Shown: positions 31,802-39,670, counted from the first letter of the stretch. The stretch is DNA of 39,670 bases from CAYNSX01 sp964400165 (GCA_964400165.1 CAYNSX010000022.1:1-39670), one strand, 5' to 3'. Translations and numbers: made by a program. Notes: generated from the letters alone by a model not told the origin.

Positions 31802-33604
31802 ATGCCAATTCGTGACCTGGTAGTGCGCATCGGCGGTGAGGGGGGTGAGGGAGTCATTAGTACCGGAGAACTGCTGACGCTCGCCCTGGCGCGGGCGAAA
31901 CAGGAGGTCTTCACCTTCCGCACTTATCCCGCCGAAATCAAGGGCGGCCCGGCGATGTTCCAGGTGCGTACCAGCGAAGAGGAAATCCTCTCGCACGGCG
32001 ACCGCATCGACATCGTCATTGCGTTCAACGCCGAGGCCTGCCGCCTGCACGGCAACCTCGTCCGGCGCGGCGGGGCCATCGTCTACGACCCGGCCGACCA
32101 CGACACGCTGCCCGACCATTGCACGACCATCCCGCTTCCGATGAGCGAGATCGCCGAGAAGCAGATCGGCGCCCGGATTGCGAAGAACATGGTGGCGCTT
32201 GGCGCCGCCGGGGCGCTGGTGGGGCTGACGGACGAATTCCTGCGCCAGTTGATTACCTCGAAGTTCACCCGCAAGGGCGAGGAAGTGGTGAAGAAGAACC
32301 ACGCCGCGCTCAACGCCGGCTTCCACTACATCGCGGAGAACTATCCAAAATTGATCCCGCCGCCGGTGAAGCCGCCGACCGACGACCGCAAGCGCATCGT
32401 CATCTCCGGCAACGAGGCCGCCGGCCTCGGCGCGCTGGCGGGCGGCGTGCGGGTCTTCGCCGGCTATCCGATTACGCCCGCGTCCGACTTGTTCGAATGG
32501 CTGGCGCGCGAATTGCCGAAGTTCGGCGGGCGCGTCGTGCAGGCGGAAGATGAGATTGCGTCGCTCGGCATCGTCATCGGCGCGCAGTACACCGGCGCCA
32601 AGGCGATGACCGCGACCTCCGGCCCCGGTCTCTGCCTGATGGTTGAAGAGATGGGCTACGCCGGCATGGCGGAAATCCCGGTGGTCATTTTCGACGCCCA
32701 GCGTGCCGGGCCAAGCACCGGAATGCCCAGCAAGACCGAGCAGGGCGACCTGGGAATGGCCGTCTACGCCGGCCACAGCGACCAGGCGCGCATCGCGATT
32801 GCGCCCGTGGATGTCGAGGATTGCTTCCAGGTGATGGTGGACGCCTTCAACCTGGCGGAGACCTACCAGTGTCCCGTCATCGTCCTCTCCGACCAGTCGC
32901 TCTCGATGCGCCACCACACGGTCACGCCCTTCGACCCCAGCAAGGTGCAGTTGCGCGAGCGCCTGAAGCCCTCGCCCGAAGAGTTGCATAACGGCGTGAA
33001 CGGGCACCACATCTACCGCCGCTACAAAGTGACCGAGACCGGCATTTCGCCGATGTCCATTCCGGGGATGAAGGGCGGGACCTACGCCGCCACCGGCCTC
33101 GAGCACGACGAAATCGCCGAGCCGTGCTACACGCCCGACGGCCACCGCGCAATGAACGAGAAGCGCTTCCGCAAACTGAAACTGGCGGCGAAGGAACCGA
33201 ATATGTGGCGCCGCTGGGGCAACCCCGACGCCGACATCGGCGTCATCGGGTGGGGCTCGACTTCCGGCTCGGTGCGCGAGGGCGCGCAACTCGCCGCCGA
33301 CGAAGGCATCGAGACCGACATCCTCTATCTGCGGATGGTGTATCCGTTCCCCGACAACATCGTGGAAGAGTTTGCGAAGGGCAAGCGCGTCCTCATCGTG
33401 CCGGAGATGAACTTCTCCGGCCAACTGGCGACGCTGCTGTCCGGCAAGTACGGCATCTGGCCGATCCGCGTGAACAAGGCGGAAGGGCTGCCGTTCTCAC
33501 CGAGCGAGATTCTGAAAGTCCTTCAGGAGGTTCACCATGGCCGACTACAGCCCGAAAGACTACCGCGGGCACATGAAGCCGATCTGGTGCCCGGGATGCG
33601 GTGA
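31802..33604 (+). CDS. korA: 2-oxoacid:ferredoxin oxidoreductase, alpha subunit (gamma-alpha fusion)
   Basis: A 600-residue subunit. The N-terminal gamma domain (RIGGEGGEGVISTGELLTLA, residues 7-26, to about 190) is fused to the alpha domain (GNEAAGLGALAGGVRVFAGY, then PITPASDLFEWLA). With KorB it decarboxylates 2-oxoglutarate or a related 2-oxoacid to the acyl-CoA and reduces ferredoxin. Start ATG 31802 follows AAGGG. Its last 68 bases overlap the korB coding region in another frame (tail ERLPRAHEADLVPGMR). Substrate preference cannot be told from sequence alone. Confidence 0.94.
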   Translation: MPIRDLVVRIGGEGGEGVISTGELLTLALARAKQEVFTFRTYPAEIKGGPAMFQVRTSEEEILSHGDRIDIVIAFNAEACRLHGNLVRRGGAIVYDPADHDTLPDHCTTIPLPMSEIAEKQIGARIAKNMVALGAAGALVGLTDEFLRQLITSKFTRKGEEVVKKNHAALNAGFHYIAENYPKLIPPPVKPPTDDRKRIVISGNEAAGLGALAGGVRVFAGYPITPASDLFEWLARELPKFGGRVVQAEDEIASLGIVIGAQYTGAKAMTATSGPGLCLMVEEMGYAGMAEIPVVIFDAQRAGPSTGMPSKTEQGDLGMAVYAGHSDQARIAIAPVDVEDCFQVMVDAFNLAETYQCPVIVLSDQSLSMRHHTVTPFDPSKVQLRERLKPSPEELHNGVNGHHIYRRYKVTETGISPMSIPGMKGGTYAATGLEHDEIAEPCYTPDGHRAMNEKRFRKLKLAAKEPNMWRRWGNPDADIGVIGWGSTSGSVREGAQLAADEGIETDILYLRMVYPFPDNIVEEFAKGKRVLIVPEMNFSGQLATLLSGKYGIWPIRVNKAEGLPFSPSEILKVLQEVHHGRLQPERLPRAHEADLVPGMR

Positions 33605-34379
33605 TTTCGCGGTATTGAGTTCGCTGTACAAGGCCCTGTCGGAACTGAACTTGCCGCCGGAGGATGTCGTCTGCGTCTCCGGCATCGGCTGCAGCGGGCG
33701 CACGCCCGAATTCCTCTCGACTTACGGCCTGCATGTCGTCCACGGCCGCGTCCTGCCGCACGCGCTCGGCGTCCGGCTGGCGAACCCGAAGCTGACGGTG
33801 CTGGGCGTCGGCGGTGACGGCGACGCGTTCGCCATCGGCGCCGGTCACTTTCCGCACGCCGCCCGGCGCAACCCCGATGTCTGCTATATCGTGATGGACA
33901 ACGAAGTCTACGGCCTCACCAAGGGGCAGACTTCGCCGACCTCGAAGGCCGATTTCAAGACCAAGTCCACGCCCTACGGCTCGTCCGAGCCCGCCATCAA
34001 CCCGATTGCGATGGCGATCGTGCACGACGCCACCTTCGTCGCCCGCGGCTTCTCGGCGCAGCCGCAGGAACTGACGAAACTAATTGTGGACGGCATCCAG
34101 CACAAGGGCTTCGCCTTCCTGCAGATTATGAGCCCGTGCGTCACCTTCTTCGACACCTACGCGGCGTGGAAGGAAATCGTCCACCCGCTGCCCGAGGACT
34201 GGGACGCGAGCGACAAGGCGAAGGCGCTCAACCTGGCGCTGACCGAAGAGGTCCCGCACCTGGGCGTCTTCTATCGCACCGAGCGCCCGACCTTCGAAGA
34301 GCGCGCCACCTGGGCCTCCGAGAAAGCAATGGCCACGCAAAAGGGCGGCCTCGACGGCCTGATCGCGGAGTACGCGTAA
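33537..34379 (+). CDS. korB: 2-oxoacid:ferredoxin oxidoreductase, beta (TPP-binding) subunit
   Basis: The 280-residue TPP-binding subunit. IWCPGCGDFAVL near the N-terminus, GIGCSGR, and the thiamine diphosphate motif GVGGDGDAFAIGAGHFPHAA ending in MDNEVYGLTKGQTSPTS are typical. A strong AGGAGG site lies inside the korA 3' end. It forms the catalytic core with KorA. No dedicated ferredoxin gene or delta subunit is in the window. Confidence 0.95.
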   Translation: MADYSPKDYRGHMKPIWCPGCGDFAVLSSLYKALSELNLPPEDVVCVSGIGCSGRTPEFLSTYGLHVVHGRVLPHALGVRLANPKLTVLGVGGDGDAFAIGAGHFPHAARRNPDVCYIVMDNEVYGLTKGQTSPTSKADFKTKSTPYGSSEPAINPIAMAIVHDATFVARGFSAQPQELTKLIVDGIQHKGFAFLQIMSPCVTFFDTYAAWKEIVHPLPEDWDASDKAKALNLALTEEVPHLGVFYRTERPTFEERATWASEKAMATQKGGLDGLIAEYA

Positions 34380-34392
34380 CAGCGGGGAAAGA

Positions 34393-34514
34393 GTTAGTGG
34401 TTAGAAGTTAGTAGGAACTGCGCACTGCGGATCGTGGGTCGTTGGTCTTGGGATGGTTGGTCGTGGGTACAACAACCCTCACTTCCTAGATTCCTCGCAT
34501 CCTCGCTTCCTCGC
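34393..34514. repeat. Cluster of heptamer and octamer tandem repeats downstream of korB
   Basis: GTTAGTG, GTTAGAA, GTTAGTA (34393-34413); GTGGGTC, GTTGGTC and related heptamers (34435-34468); TTCCTAGA, TTCCTCGC, ATCCTCGC, TTCCTCGC (34483-34514). The 464-base interval 34380-34843 contains only repeats; I see no gene in it. Confidence 0.65.
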
Positions 34515-34529
34515 AGTTGCATTTCGGGG

Positions 34530-34635
34530 GGCAGGCACTTCTTGGCCTGCGAAGCTTTAGCGAAGCATGGCTGCCTGCCAGAGTCGCATCCCGCATCTGC
34601 CCTTCATAACCAGGGGGGCAGGCACATTGCCTGCC
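34530..34635. repeat. GGCAGGC-type hairpins
   Basis: GCAGGC ... GCCTGC (34531-34550) with a GCGAAGC-type module after it, then a perfect GGCAGGCA-CAT-TGCCTGCC (34617-34635). They are related to the hairpin at 29317-29335. Confidence 0.6.
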
Positions 34636-34662
34636 AGACTCGCCTCCGCGTTCGCGCTCTTG

Positions 34663-34728
34663 ACCCTCTCCCGCGTCCCCTCTCCCAAGTACTTGGGAGT
34701 GGGGGTGACCGGAGGTCGGGGAGAGGGT
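34663..34728. repeat. Composite three-stem palindromic element, inverted copy
   Basis: Outer ACCCTCTCCC / GGGAGAGGGT, a core centred on AAGTACTT (34677-34704) with one mismatch, and side hairpin GACC-GGA-GGTC (34707-34717). The side hairpin is on the opposite side from the copy at 3713-3779, as expected of an inverted copy. Confidence 0.8.
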
Positions 34729-34733
34729 TTTTC

Positions 34734-34797
34734 GGGTACCGCAGGCGGTCACGCCTGTTCTTTTCTCCGCAGCGAACTGAACAGGCCTGGCGGCCAG
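34734..34797 (-). repeat. TGRM-loop hairpin repeat, inverted copy
   Basis: On the minus strand 34757-34734 reads CAGGCG-TGAC-CGCCTG-CGGTACCC, matching the units at 5081 and 6826. A weaker GGCC-TGGC-GGCC hairpin lies at 34784-34795. Confidence 0.75.
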
Positions 34798-34843
34798 ATA
34801 GGGATATCGGTCCTAGCCACGAATCACCCCGCGGCGAGGTGCC

Positions 34844-36163
34844 ATGACCAGCGGAGGGCAATGGGCCCAGATTGGGGCGGGCGACAAGGTTACGGGGGAC
34901 GAAGCGCGACCGTATCCAACCCCCACACCGACTCCTGGCGGCCCTGGGTCGCCGGGCGACAGGCCGCCGCCGCAGCCCTCGCCGTTACGCGGCGCAATCA
35001 TCGCGCTCGTAGTCCTTTTCGGATTGTTCGGATTGTTATTCCTGATCCTGATTGGATTGATTTTCTCCAGTATTGGGGGTTCGTTCGGTTCGCGCGAAGA
35101 GAGTGCGCCGACAGCAGCGGTCGCCGAGGGTGCGGAGTGGATCGTGATGTGGTCGTTGCCAGGCGCAATCGCCGATTCACTGACGGAGGTCGCCCTGAAG
35201 GGGACGACAAGCGAAATCTTTCTCGTGTGCAACGGTTATTCGGGCAGATCCGTTGACCCGACAGCGGTGACAGCGATCGACCCAACGACTGGAAAGACGG
35301 TGCGCACAATCTCGAACATACCCGATCGACTTAGGATTGAGGCGGGGGATTTGGACGGAGACGGCGTGCCGGAATTGGTCCTCGACGAACGCGGAGGATA
35401 TGCGTTGATTGTGTTTGATCTCACTGGTCACGAATTGTGGCGATACCAGCCCATCGGAGCGATAGACATCTTTTCGTTCTGTACCGGCGATGTGGATGGG
35501 GACGGCAAGGACGAAGTCATTGTTGGGTACAACGGCGGCTTTGGGTTGCACTTGGTCGATGGTACGGGTCGGGCGCGGTGGACGACCACGCGACACGGCA
35601 ACATTTGGGATGCTTACGCTGCAGACCTGAATAAGGACGGAGCCGCAGAAATTGTTCACACCGAGGCGGGCGGGGTGGCTCACATCGTTGATCAGCGCGG
35701 TGGAGAGATCGCAAGCGATTCCACGATGTCTTACGGGACGGAAGTCTTTGCGGGGAGCATTGGCGCAGCGCCACCCGCTATGTTCAAACTCGGCTCAGGA
35801 ATGTTTGGTGGGGGCGATGAACGCCTGTTCTGCATTGAGCTGGACGGCAAGGAGCGATGGCGCTACGAGCTAGGGGGCAAGAGGCACTTCGTTGCGAGGC
35901 GCTTTGCGCTCGGCCGCTTCTTGGGCGACACCGCGAACTATCTCGCGGTCATCGGGGCTGACAGCCGCGTGCACATTCTCGACGGCGACGGCAAGGCGGT
36001 CAGTGTGTGGGCGCCGGGCAAAGAGGTCGTCGCCATCGCCGCCGTCCATCGTTCGAAGGACAAGGCTGATTTGATTGTGATCGCGACCGATTCTGGTGTC
36101 TCCGCGTATGAACTGAAATCCAGGGGCACATCGCCGCTGAGCGGTGGAGAGAGTGTGAAGTAG
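34844..36163 (+). CDS. Membrane-anchored VCBS/FG-GAP repeat protein
   Basis: A 439-residue protein from ATG 34844 (GAGG upstream). A Pro/Gly-rich cytoplasmic N-terminus (PTPTPTPGGPGSPGDRPPPQ) is followed by one membrane helix (about residues 49-75, IIALVVLFGLFGLLFLILIG) and an extracytoplasmic region. That region has Asp-rich loops AGDLDGDGVPELVLDE, TGDVDGDGKDEVIVG and AADLNKDGAAEIVHTE and outer strands of a predicted beta-propeller. It lacks the ASPIC/UnbV domain of the two tandem proteins at 15-18.8 kb. GC is somewhat lower than average here. Its stop codon lies in the stem of a palindromic element. The ligand is unknown. Confidence 0.82.
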   Translation: MTSGGQWAQIGAGDKVTGDEARPYPTPTPTPGGPGSPGDRPPPQPSPLRGAIIALVVLFGLFGLLFLILIGLIFSSIGGSFGSREESAPTAAVAEGAEWIVMWSLPGAIADSLTEVALKGTTSEIFLVCNGYSGRSVDPTAVTAIDPTTGKTVRTISNIPDRLRIEAGDLDGDGVPELVLDERGGYALIVFDLTGHELWRYQPIGAIDIFSFCTGDVDGDGKDEVIVGYNGGFGLHLVDGTGRARWTTTRHGNIWDAYAADLNKDGAAEIVHTEAGGVAHIVDQRGGEIASDSTMSYGTEVFAGSIGAAPPAMFKLGSGMFGGGDERLFCIELDGKERWRYELGGKRHFVARRFALGRFLGDTANYLAVIGADSRVHILDGDGKAVSVWAPGKEVVAIAAVHRSKDKADLIVIATDSGVSAYELKSRGTSPLSGGESVK

Positions 36164-36211
36164 GAGCCGCATTCTTGCGGCGACCCGTCGGGGCAGGAAT
36201 GCCCCTCCTAC
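36160..36211. repeat. Cruciform-like composite palindrome spanning two stop codons
   Basis: Outer stem GTAGGAG / CTCCTAC encloses CCGCA-TTCT-TGCGG and GGGGCA-GGAA-TGCCCC. The TAG of the VCBS gene (plus strand) and the TAG of the HD relic (minus strand) both fall in the outer stem. Confidence 0.75.
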
Positions 36212-36252
36212 AGCCCGAGAGTGCTCGCAATCCCCCGCATCGCGTCTAGCGC
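36208..36252 (-). pseudogene. Relic of the 3' end of an HD-domain gene
   Basis: Read on the minus strand this encodes ALDAMRGIASTLGL-stop, closely matching the genuine HD protein's last residues VLEAMRGISATLGL-stop encoded 227 bases away on the same strand. Homology stops abruptly upstream of Ala. Several codon differences are synonymous (e.g. GGG/GGA, ACT/ACG, CGG/CGC). Palindromic repeats lie between relic and gene. No functional gene remains. Confidence 0.6.
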
Positions 36253-36332
36253 CCTCATTCCCGCTTCCCACTTCGCCCTGCGGGCTTCGTAGGACAGGTC
36301 GCGTACTCTCCTTCGCCAAGGCTACGGAGAGC

Positions 36333-36433
36333 AAGCCCCTCTCCCAATCTGGGAGAGGGGACTACTAGCATCCTGGTGTGCTGGTCGTCCCTCTCCACTT
36401 CAGGGAGAGGGTGGCCGCAGGCCGGGAGAGGGC
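36333..36433. repeat. Two CCCTCTCC palindromes downstream of the HD gene
   Basis: CCCCTCTCCCA-ATC-TGGGAGAGGGG (36334-36359 region) and CCCTCTCC-ACTTCA-GGGAGAGGG with a trailing GGCC-GCA-GGCC and GGGAGAGGG (36389-36433). They separate the HD gene from its 3'-end relic. Confidence 0.75.
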
Positions 36434-36434
36434 G

Positions 36435-37007
36435 TTAGAGTCCCAGCGTCGCCGAAATCCCGCGCATCGCCTCCAGCACATTCGCAATGTGCTGCTCGAC
36501 GGGCTGGCCCAATTCGGCGGCGCCGGTGGTGATGTCCTCACGCTTGACTTTGCGGGCGAACGACTTGTCCTTCATCTTCTTCAGCACCGACTCGACCTGC
36601 ACTTCCGCCAGCCGCTTGGTCGGCATCACCAGCGCCATCGCCACCAGGAAGCCGGAGAGTTCGTCGCAAGCGAAGAGCGTCTGCGCCATCGGCGTGGCGC
36701 GGGGAATGCCGGTCCAGGGCGCGTGGCCGGCAATGGCCTCGATGACATCGTCGGGATAGCCGCGCTCCCGCAGAACCTTGATGCCCTCGGTGACATGGTG
36801 GGGCGGGTCGGGGAAGCGCTCGTAGTCGAAATCGTGCAGCAGGCCGGCGAGCGCCCAGCGCGCCTCGCTTTCCCCATCGAGCCCGGCGGCGCGGGCGTAG
36901 TGGCGCATCGCGGCCTCGACGGCGTACATATGCTTGCGTAAGTTTTCGTTGGCGATCCACTCGTGCAACAGCACCAGCGCCTCGTCGCGGGTGGGGAGGG
37001 CGCTCAT
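36435..37007 (-). CDS. HD-domain phosphohydrolase-like protein
   Basis: A 190-residue protein with the HD superfamily metal site: H26, H58-D59 in GLLHDFDYERFPD, a further H95 in GHAPW, and D115 in FACDELSGF. This resembles the small HDIG-type family of uncharacterised hydrolases acting on nucleotides or phosphates in the cytoplasm. The ATG overlaps the murA stop (ATGA), so it is translated after murA. Its 3' end has a relic copy beyond two palindromic repeats. Confidence 0.88.
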   Translation of the reverse strand: MSALPTRDEALVLLHEWIANENLRKHMYAVEAAMRHYARAAGLDGESEARWALAGLLHDFDYERFPDPPHHVTEGIKVLRERGYPDDVIEAIAGHAPWTGIPRATPMAQTLFACDELSGFLVAMALVMPTKRLAEVQVESVLKKMKDKSFARKVKREDITTGAAELGQPVEQHIANVLEAMRGISATLGL

Positions 37008-38290
37008 GCGACGCCGCTTCCCGTGCGAGCGGGTTCGTTCGCGGTGATGTCGGCGCCGAGGGTGCGGAGTTTCTCTTCGATGCGGTCATAGCCGCGGGCG
37101 ATGACCGAATAACCGGCGAGGCGGCTCGTGCCCTTCGCCGCCAGCGCCGCGAGCAGCAGCGCGGCGCCGGCGCGGATATTCTCGGCGACCAGGCCGGCGG
37201 CGTGCAGTTCGGGCACGCCGGTGATGACGGCGGTGCGCTCGCCGACCGTGACGCGTGCGCCCATCGCCACCAGTTGGTCCCAGTGCGCCAGGCGGCCGTC
37301 GTAGATGGCCTCGACGGCGCGGCTGACGCCGTCGGCGAGCGCCTGGACGACGCCGAACTGCGGCTGCAAATCGGTGGGGTAGGCGGGGTAGGGGCCGGTC
37401 TCGATGTCGGCGGGCTTTGCCCGTGCGCCGAGCGCCACCGTGACGCCGTGCGCGTCAGCGCGCACCGTCGCGCCGGCGGTGCGCAGCGCGGCAAGCAGCG
37501 CTTCGAGCGAGGAGCCGGGGATGCCGGTGACGGTGACTTCGCCGCGGGTGGCGGCGCCGGCGAGCAGCAGCGTGCCCGCTTCGAGGCGGTCGGGCGGCAC
37601 GACGCCTTCGGCGTCGTGCAGCGCTCTCACGCCCTCGACGCGAACCGTCGGCGTGCCGGCGCCGCTGATGCGGGCGCCGGCGGCGTTCAGGAAATCGCAG
37701 AAGGCGACCATCTCGGGTTCGAGCGAGGCGTTCTCGATGGTGGTGACACCGTCGGCGAGCGCGGCGGCCATCACCGCCGTGAAGGAAGCGCCCGGGCTGC
37801 GGTATGTGGGGTCGAGCGTGATCGTCCCGCCGCGCAGGCGCGCGGCGCGCAGGTGCACGCACGCCGCGTCCGCTTCAACGGTCGCGCCGAGCGCGGCGAG
37901 CGTGTCGGTGATGTAATCCACTGGGCGGGAACCGATGCGGCAACCGCCGGGATAGCAGATGCGCGCCGCGCCCAGCCGGGCGATGAGCGGCGCCGCCAGG
38001 TAAAACGAGGCTCGCATCTGTTCGACGAGGGCGGGGTCGGGCTCGGAATGCGCGGGCGTGTCGCCGGTGATCGTGACGGTGCCGCCGGACTGCTCGACCG
38101 TGTAGCCGACGCTGCGAATCAGGTCGAGCATCACCGCGACATCGCGCACCTGGGGGACATTCTCGAGCCGCGAGCGGCCGCGCACCAGGAGCGCGGCGGC
38201 GAGCATCGGGAGCGCGCCGTTCTTGCTCCCGCCGGCCGGGACCGTCCCGCGCAGCGGTCGCCCGCCGGTGATGATGAGCGCTTCCGGCAT
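37004..38290 (-). CDS. murA: UDP-N-acetylglucosamine 1-carboxyvinyltransferase
   Basis: The 428-residue enzyme performs the first committed step of peptidoglycan synthesis, adding enolpyruvate from PEP to UDP-GlcNAc. The N-terminal GGSKNGALP (K23, N24), the catalytic loop with C117 in YPGGCRIGSRPVD, and GPYPAYPTDLQPQ are conserved. The Cys at 117 means the typical fosfomycin-sensitive form. I chose ATG 38290 (MPEALIITGG) with AAGGGG upstream; the frame extends 10 codons further. It is transcribed with the HD gene. Confidence 0.95.
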   Translation of the reverse strand: MPEALIITGGRPLRGTVPAGGSKNGALPMLAAALLVRGRSRLENVPQVRDVAVMLDLIRSVGYTVEQSGGTVTITGDTPAHSEPDPALVEQMRASFYLAAPLIARLGAARICYPGGCRIGSRPVDYITDTLAALGATVEADAACVHLRAARLRGGTITLDPTYRSPGASFTAVMAAALADGVTTIENASLEPEMVAFCDFLNAAGARISGAGTPTVRVEGVRALHDAEGVVPPDRLEAGTLLLAGAATRGEVTVTGIPGSSLEALLAALRTAGATVRADAHGVTVALGARAKPADIETGPYPAYPTDLQPQFGVVQALADGVSRAVEAIYDGRLAHWDQLVAMGARVTVGERTAVITGVPELHAAGLVAENIRAGAALLLAALAAKGTSRLAGYSVIARGYDRIEEKLRTLGADITANEPARTGSGVA

Positions 38291-38423
38291 CAACAGCCCC
38301 TTTGCAACACCCGCGACCACCCCAAAGAAAAGACGCCCGACGGCGTCCCGAATGCTTCCCGCGCAACCAGCCGGCGCATCCTACCAGGAACCCCGCGCCC
38401 TCACAAGGAATCTGGCCGCTGGG

Positions 38424-39670
38424 ATGGCGATTTCGACTGCGACCCGGATGTGGGACGCCCCGCACGAGACGATGGGGCGGGCCGCGCTACATGCGCTGCA
38501 ACTGGAGCGCGTGCAGCGGGCGGCGCGGCGCGCCTACGACGCGGTGCCCTTCTACCGCGAGCGGCTCGACGCCGCGGGCGTGACGCCCGACGCCATCCGC
38601 ACGCTCGACGATGTGCGGCGCCTGCCATTCACCGTCAAAGACCACCTGCGCGAGGCGTACCCCTACAAGATGCTGGCGGTGCCGCTGTCGCAAGTGGTGC
38701 GCATCCACACTTCGTCGGGGACGACCGGCAAGCCGACGACCTGCGCCTACACCGCCGCCGACCTGAACATCTGGACGGAGTGCGTGGCGCGCATCATCAC
38801 CGCGGGGGGCATCGGGCCGGGCGATGTCCTGCAAGTGGCTTTCGGCTACGGCCTGTTCACCGGCGGGCTCGGGCTGCACTACGGCGGCGAGCGCGTCGGG
38901 GCGGTGGTCATCCCGGCGGCGGCGGGGACGACCGGGCGGCAGATCGAGTTGATGCAGGACTTCGGGACGACGGCGCTGGCGTGCACGCCCAGCTACGCGC
39001 TGTACATGTGCGATGTGCTCGACGAACTCGGCGTGGACCGGGCGACGCTGAAACTGCGTGTCGGGTTCTTCGGCGCGGAGCCGATGTCGGACCGCGCCCG
39101 CGAAGAAATCGAGCAACGGCTGGGCATCGTGACGATCGACAACTACGGATTGAGCGAAGTCATCGGGCCGGGGGTGTCGTTCGAGTGTCTGGAGCAGAAC
39201 GGCCAGCACATCAACGAAGACCACTTCCTGGCCGAGGTCATCGACCCGGACACGGAAGAGGTGCTGCCCGACGGCGAAGAAGGCGAACTCGTCCTGACGA
39301 CGCTCTCGAAAGAGGCGATGCCGCTGCTGCGCTACCGCACCCGCGACCTGACGCGCATACTGCCGGAGCCGTGCCCGTGCGGGCGCACGCTGCGGCGGAT
39401 GGCGCGCGTCCGCCACCGCAGCGACGACATGGTCATCGTGCGCGGCGTGAATATCTATCCGTCGCAGATCGCCAGCATCCTGGGCGAGTTCCCAGAACTC
39501 TCGCCGCACTTCCTGATGGTGGTGGACCACTTGGCCGGGCGCGATTCGATCGAGGTGCAGGTGGAAGAAGTCGCCGAAATGAGCGCCGCGACCCGCGTCG
39601 AGCTCTGCACGCGCATCACCCGGCGGATGCAGACGGTGCTGTCGCTGACGCCGATCATCACGCCGGTCTC
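38424..39670 (+). CDS. Phenylacetate-CoA ligase family enzyme, C-terminus beyond right edge
   Basis: The frame is open from ATG 38424 (an ATG at 38448 is possible) to the right edge, 415 residues of an expected 430-440. The adenylate-forming motif SSGTTGKPT is at residues 97-105, followed by GYGLFTGGLGLHYGG, IDNYGLSEVIGPG and LRYRTRDLTRI, as in PaaK. These enzymes activate phenylacetate or other aryl acids to CoA thioesters, and in organisms with KorAB-type enzymes are often paired with indolepyruvate oxidoreductases. No paa genes are visible here, so the substrate is open. Confidence 0.9.
   Translation, partial: MAISTATRMWDAPHETMGRAALHALQLERVQRAARRAYDAVPFYRERLDAAGVTPDAIRTLDDVRRLPFTVKDHLREAYPYKMLAVPLSQVVRIHTSSGTTGKPTTCAYTAADLNIWTECVARIITAGGIGPGDVLQVAFGYGLFTGGLGLHYGGERVGAVVIPAAAGTTGRQIELMQDFGTTALACTPSYALYMCDVLDELGVDRATLKLRVGFFGAEPMSDRAREEIEQRLGIVTIDNYGLSEVIGPGVSFECLEQNGQHINEDHFLAEVIDPDTEEVLPDGEEGELVLTTLSKEAMPLLRYRTRDLTRILPEPCPCGRTLRRMARVRHRSDDMVIVRGVNIYPSQIASILGEFPELSPHFLMVVDHLAGRDSIEVQVEEVAEMSAATRVELCTRITRRMQTVLSLTPIITPV

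Noticed and set aside
36262..36330. Protein-coding fragment between the HD relic and the palindromes
   Set aside because: The sequence resembles dispersed intergenic repeat phrases such as CTTCGCCAAGGCTACGGAG and gives no recognisable peptide.

Overview
The window is about 40 kb of high-GC, densely packed bacterial chromosome. Aerobic respiration genes (a succinate dehydrogenase of the long single-anchor type), a ferredoxin-linked 2-oxoacid oxidoreductase, murA, several predicted lipoproteins and many palindromic intergenic repeats suggest a free-living, little-studied heterotroph. Armatimonadota, Planctomycetota or Verrucomicrobiota-like lineages would fit, but I cannot fix the phylum from the sequence.

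Layout. 1-2.4 kb (-): rtcA followed by a DUF885 protein that runs off the left edge. 2.5-4.8 kb: a 3-hydroxyisobutyrate dehydrogenase-family gene and a DUF1028 protein, separated and flanked by palindromic repeats; two extra copies of the dehydrogenase gene's 3' end lie just downstream of it. 5.1-6.9 kb: a small accessory island (two small Cys-motif proteins and a phospholipase D-fold nuclease) between direct copies of another repeat. 6.9-10.2 kb (-): sdhC-like, sdhA, sdhB. 10.3-13.7 kb (+): trypsin-like protease, class II fumarase/aspartase, an extremely acidic 57-residue protein, metallo-beta-lactamase-fold lipoprotein. 13.7-15.1 kb (-): two coiled-coil proteins and a free-methionine sulfoxide reductase-like GAF protein. 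15.1-18.8 kb (-): two tandem FG-GAP/ASPIC-UnbV proteins. 18.9-24.9 kb (+): rpsU, phoH, ybeY, a dgkA-PAP2 fusion, two CorC/CNNM proteins and a membrane protein with a degenerate M48 site. 25.1 kb: tRNA-Pro(GGG). 25.2-29.1 kb (-): one 1299-residue gene joining SbcD (Mre11) to SbcC (Rad50). 29.4-31.6 kb (-): DUF1326, DUF2283, alanine dehydrogenase. 31.8-34.4 kb (+): korAB. 34.8-36.2 kb (+): membrane-anchored VCBS-repeat protein. 36.4-38.3 kb (-): murA and an HD-domain gene, the latter also with a relic copy of its 3' end downstream. 38.4 kb to the right edge (+): phenylacetate-CoA ligase family.

Functional links. sdh, fumarase, KorAB and alanine dehydrogenase belong to central carbon and amino-acid flow; rpsU, phoH, ybeY and dgkA form a recognisable translation/envelope housekeeping cluster. 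Many junctions use 1-4 base stop/start overlaps (ATGA, GTGA, TAATG), so translational coupling is widespread. The least ordinary features are the gene 3'-end 'echoes' beside palindromic repeats, hairpin repeats whose stems change together while loop and flank stay fixed, the SbcD-SbcC fusion, the Cys/His-rich Sdh anchor, and several conserved families with altered key residues.
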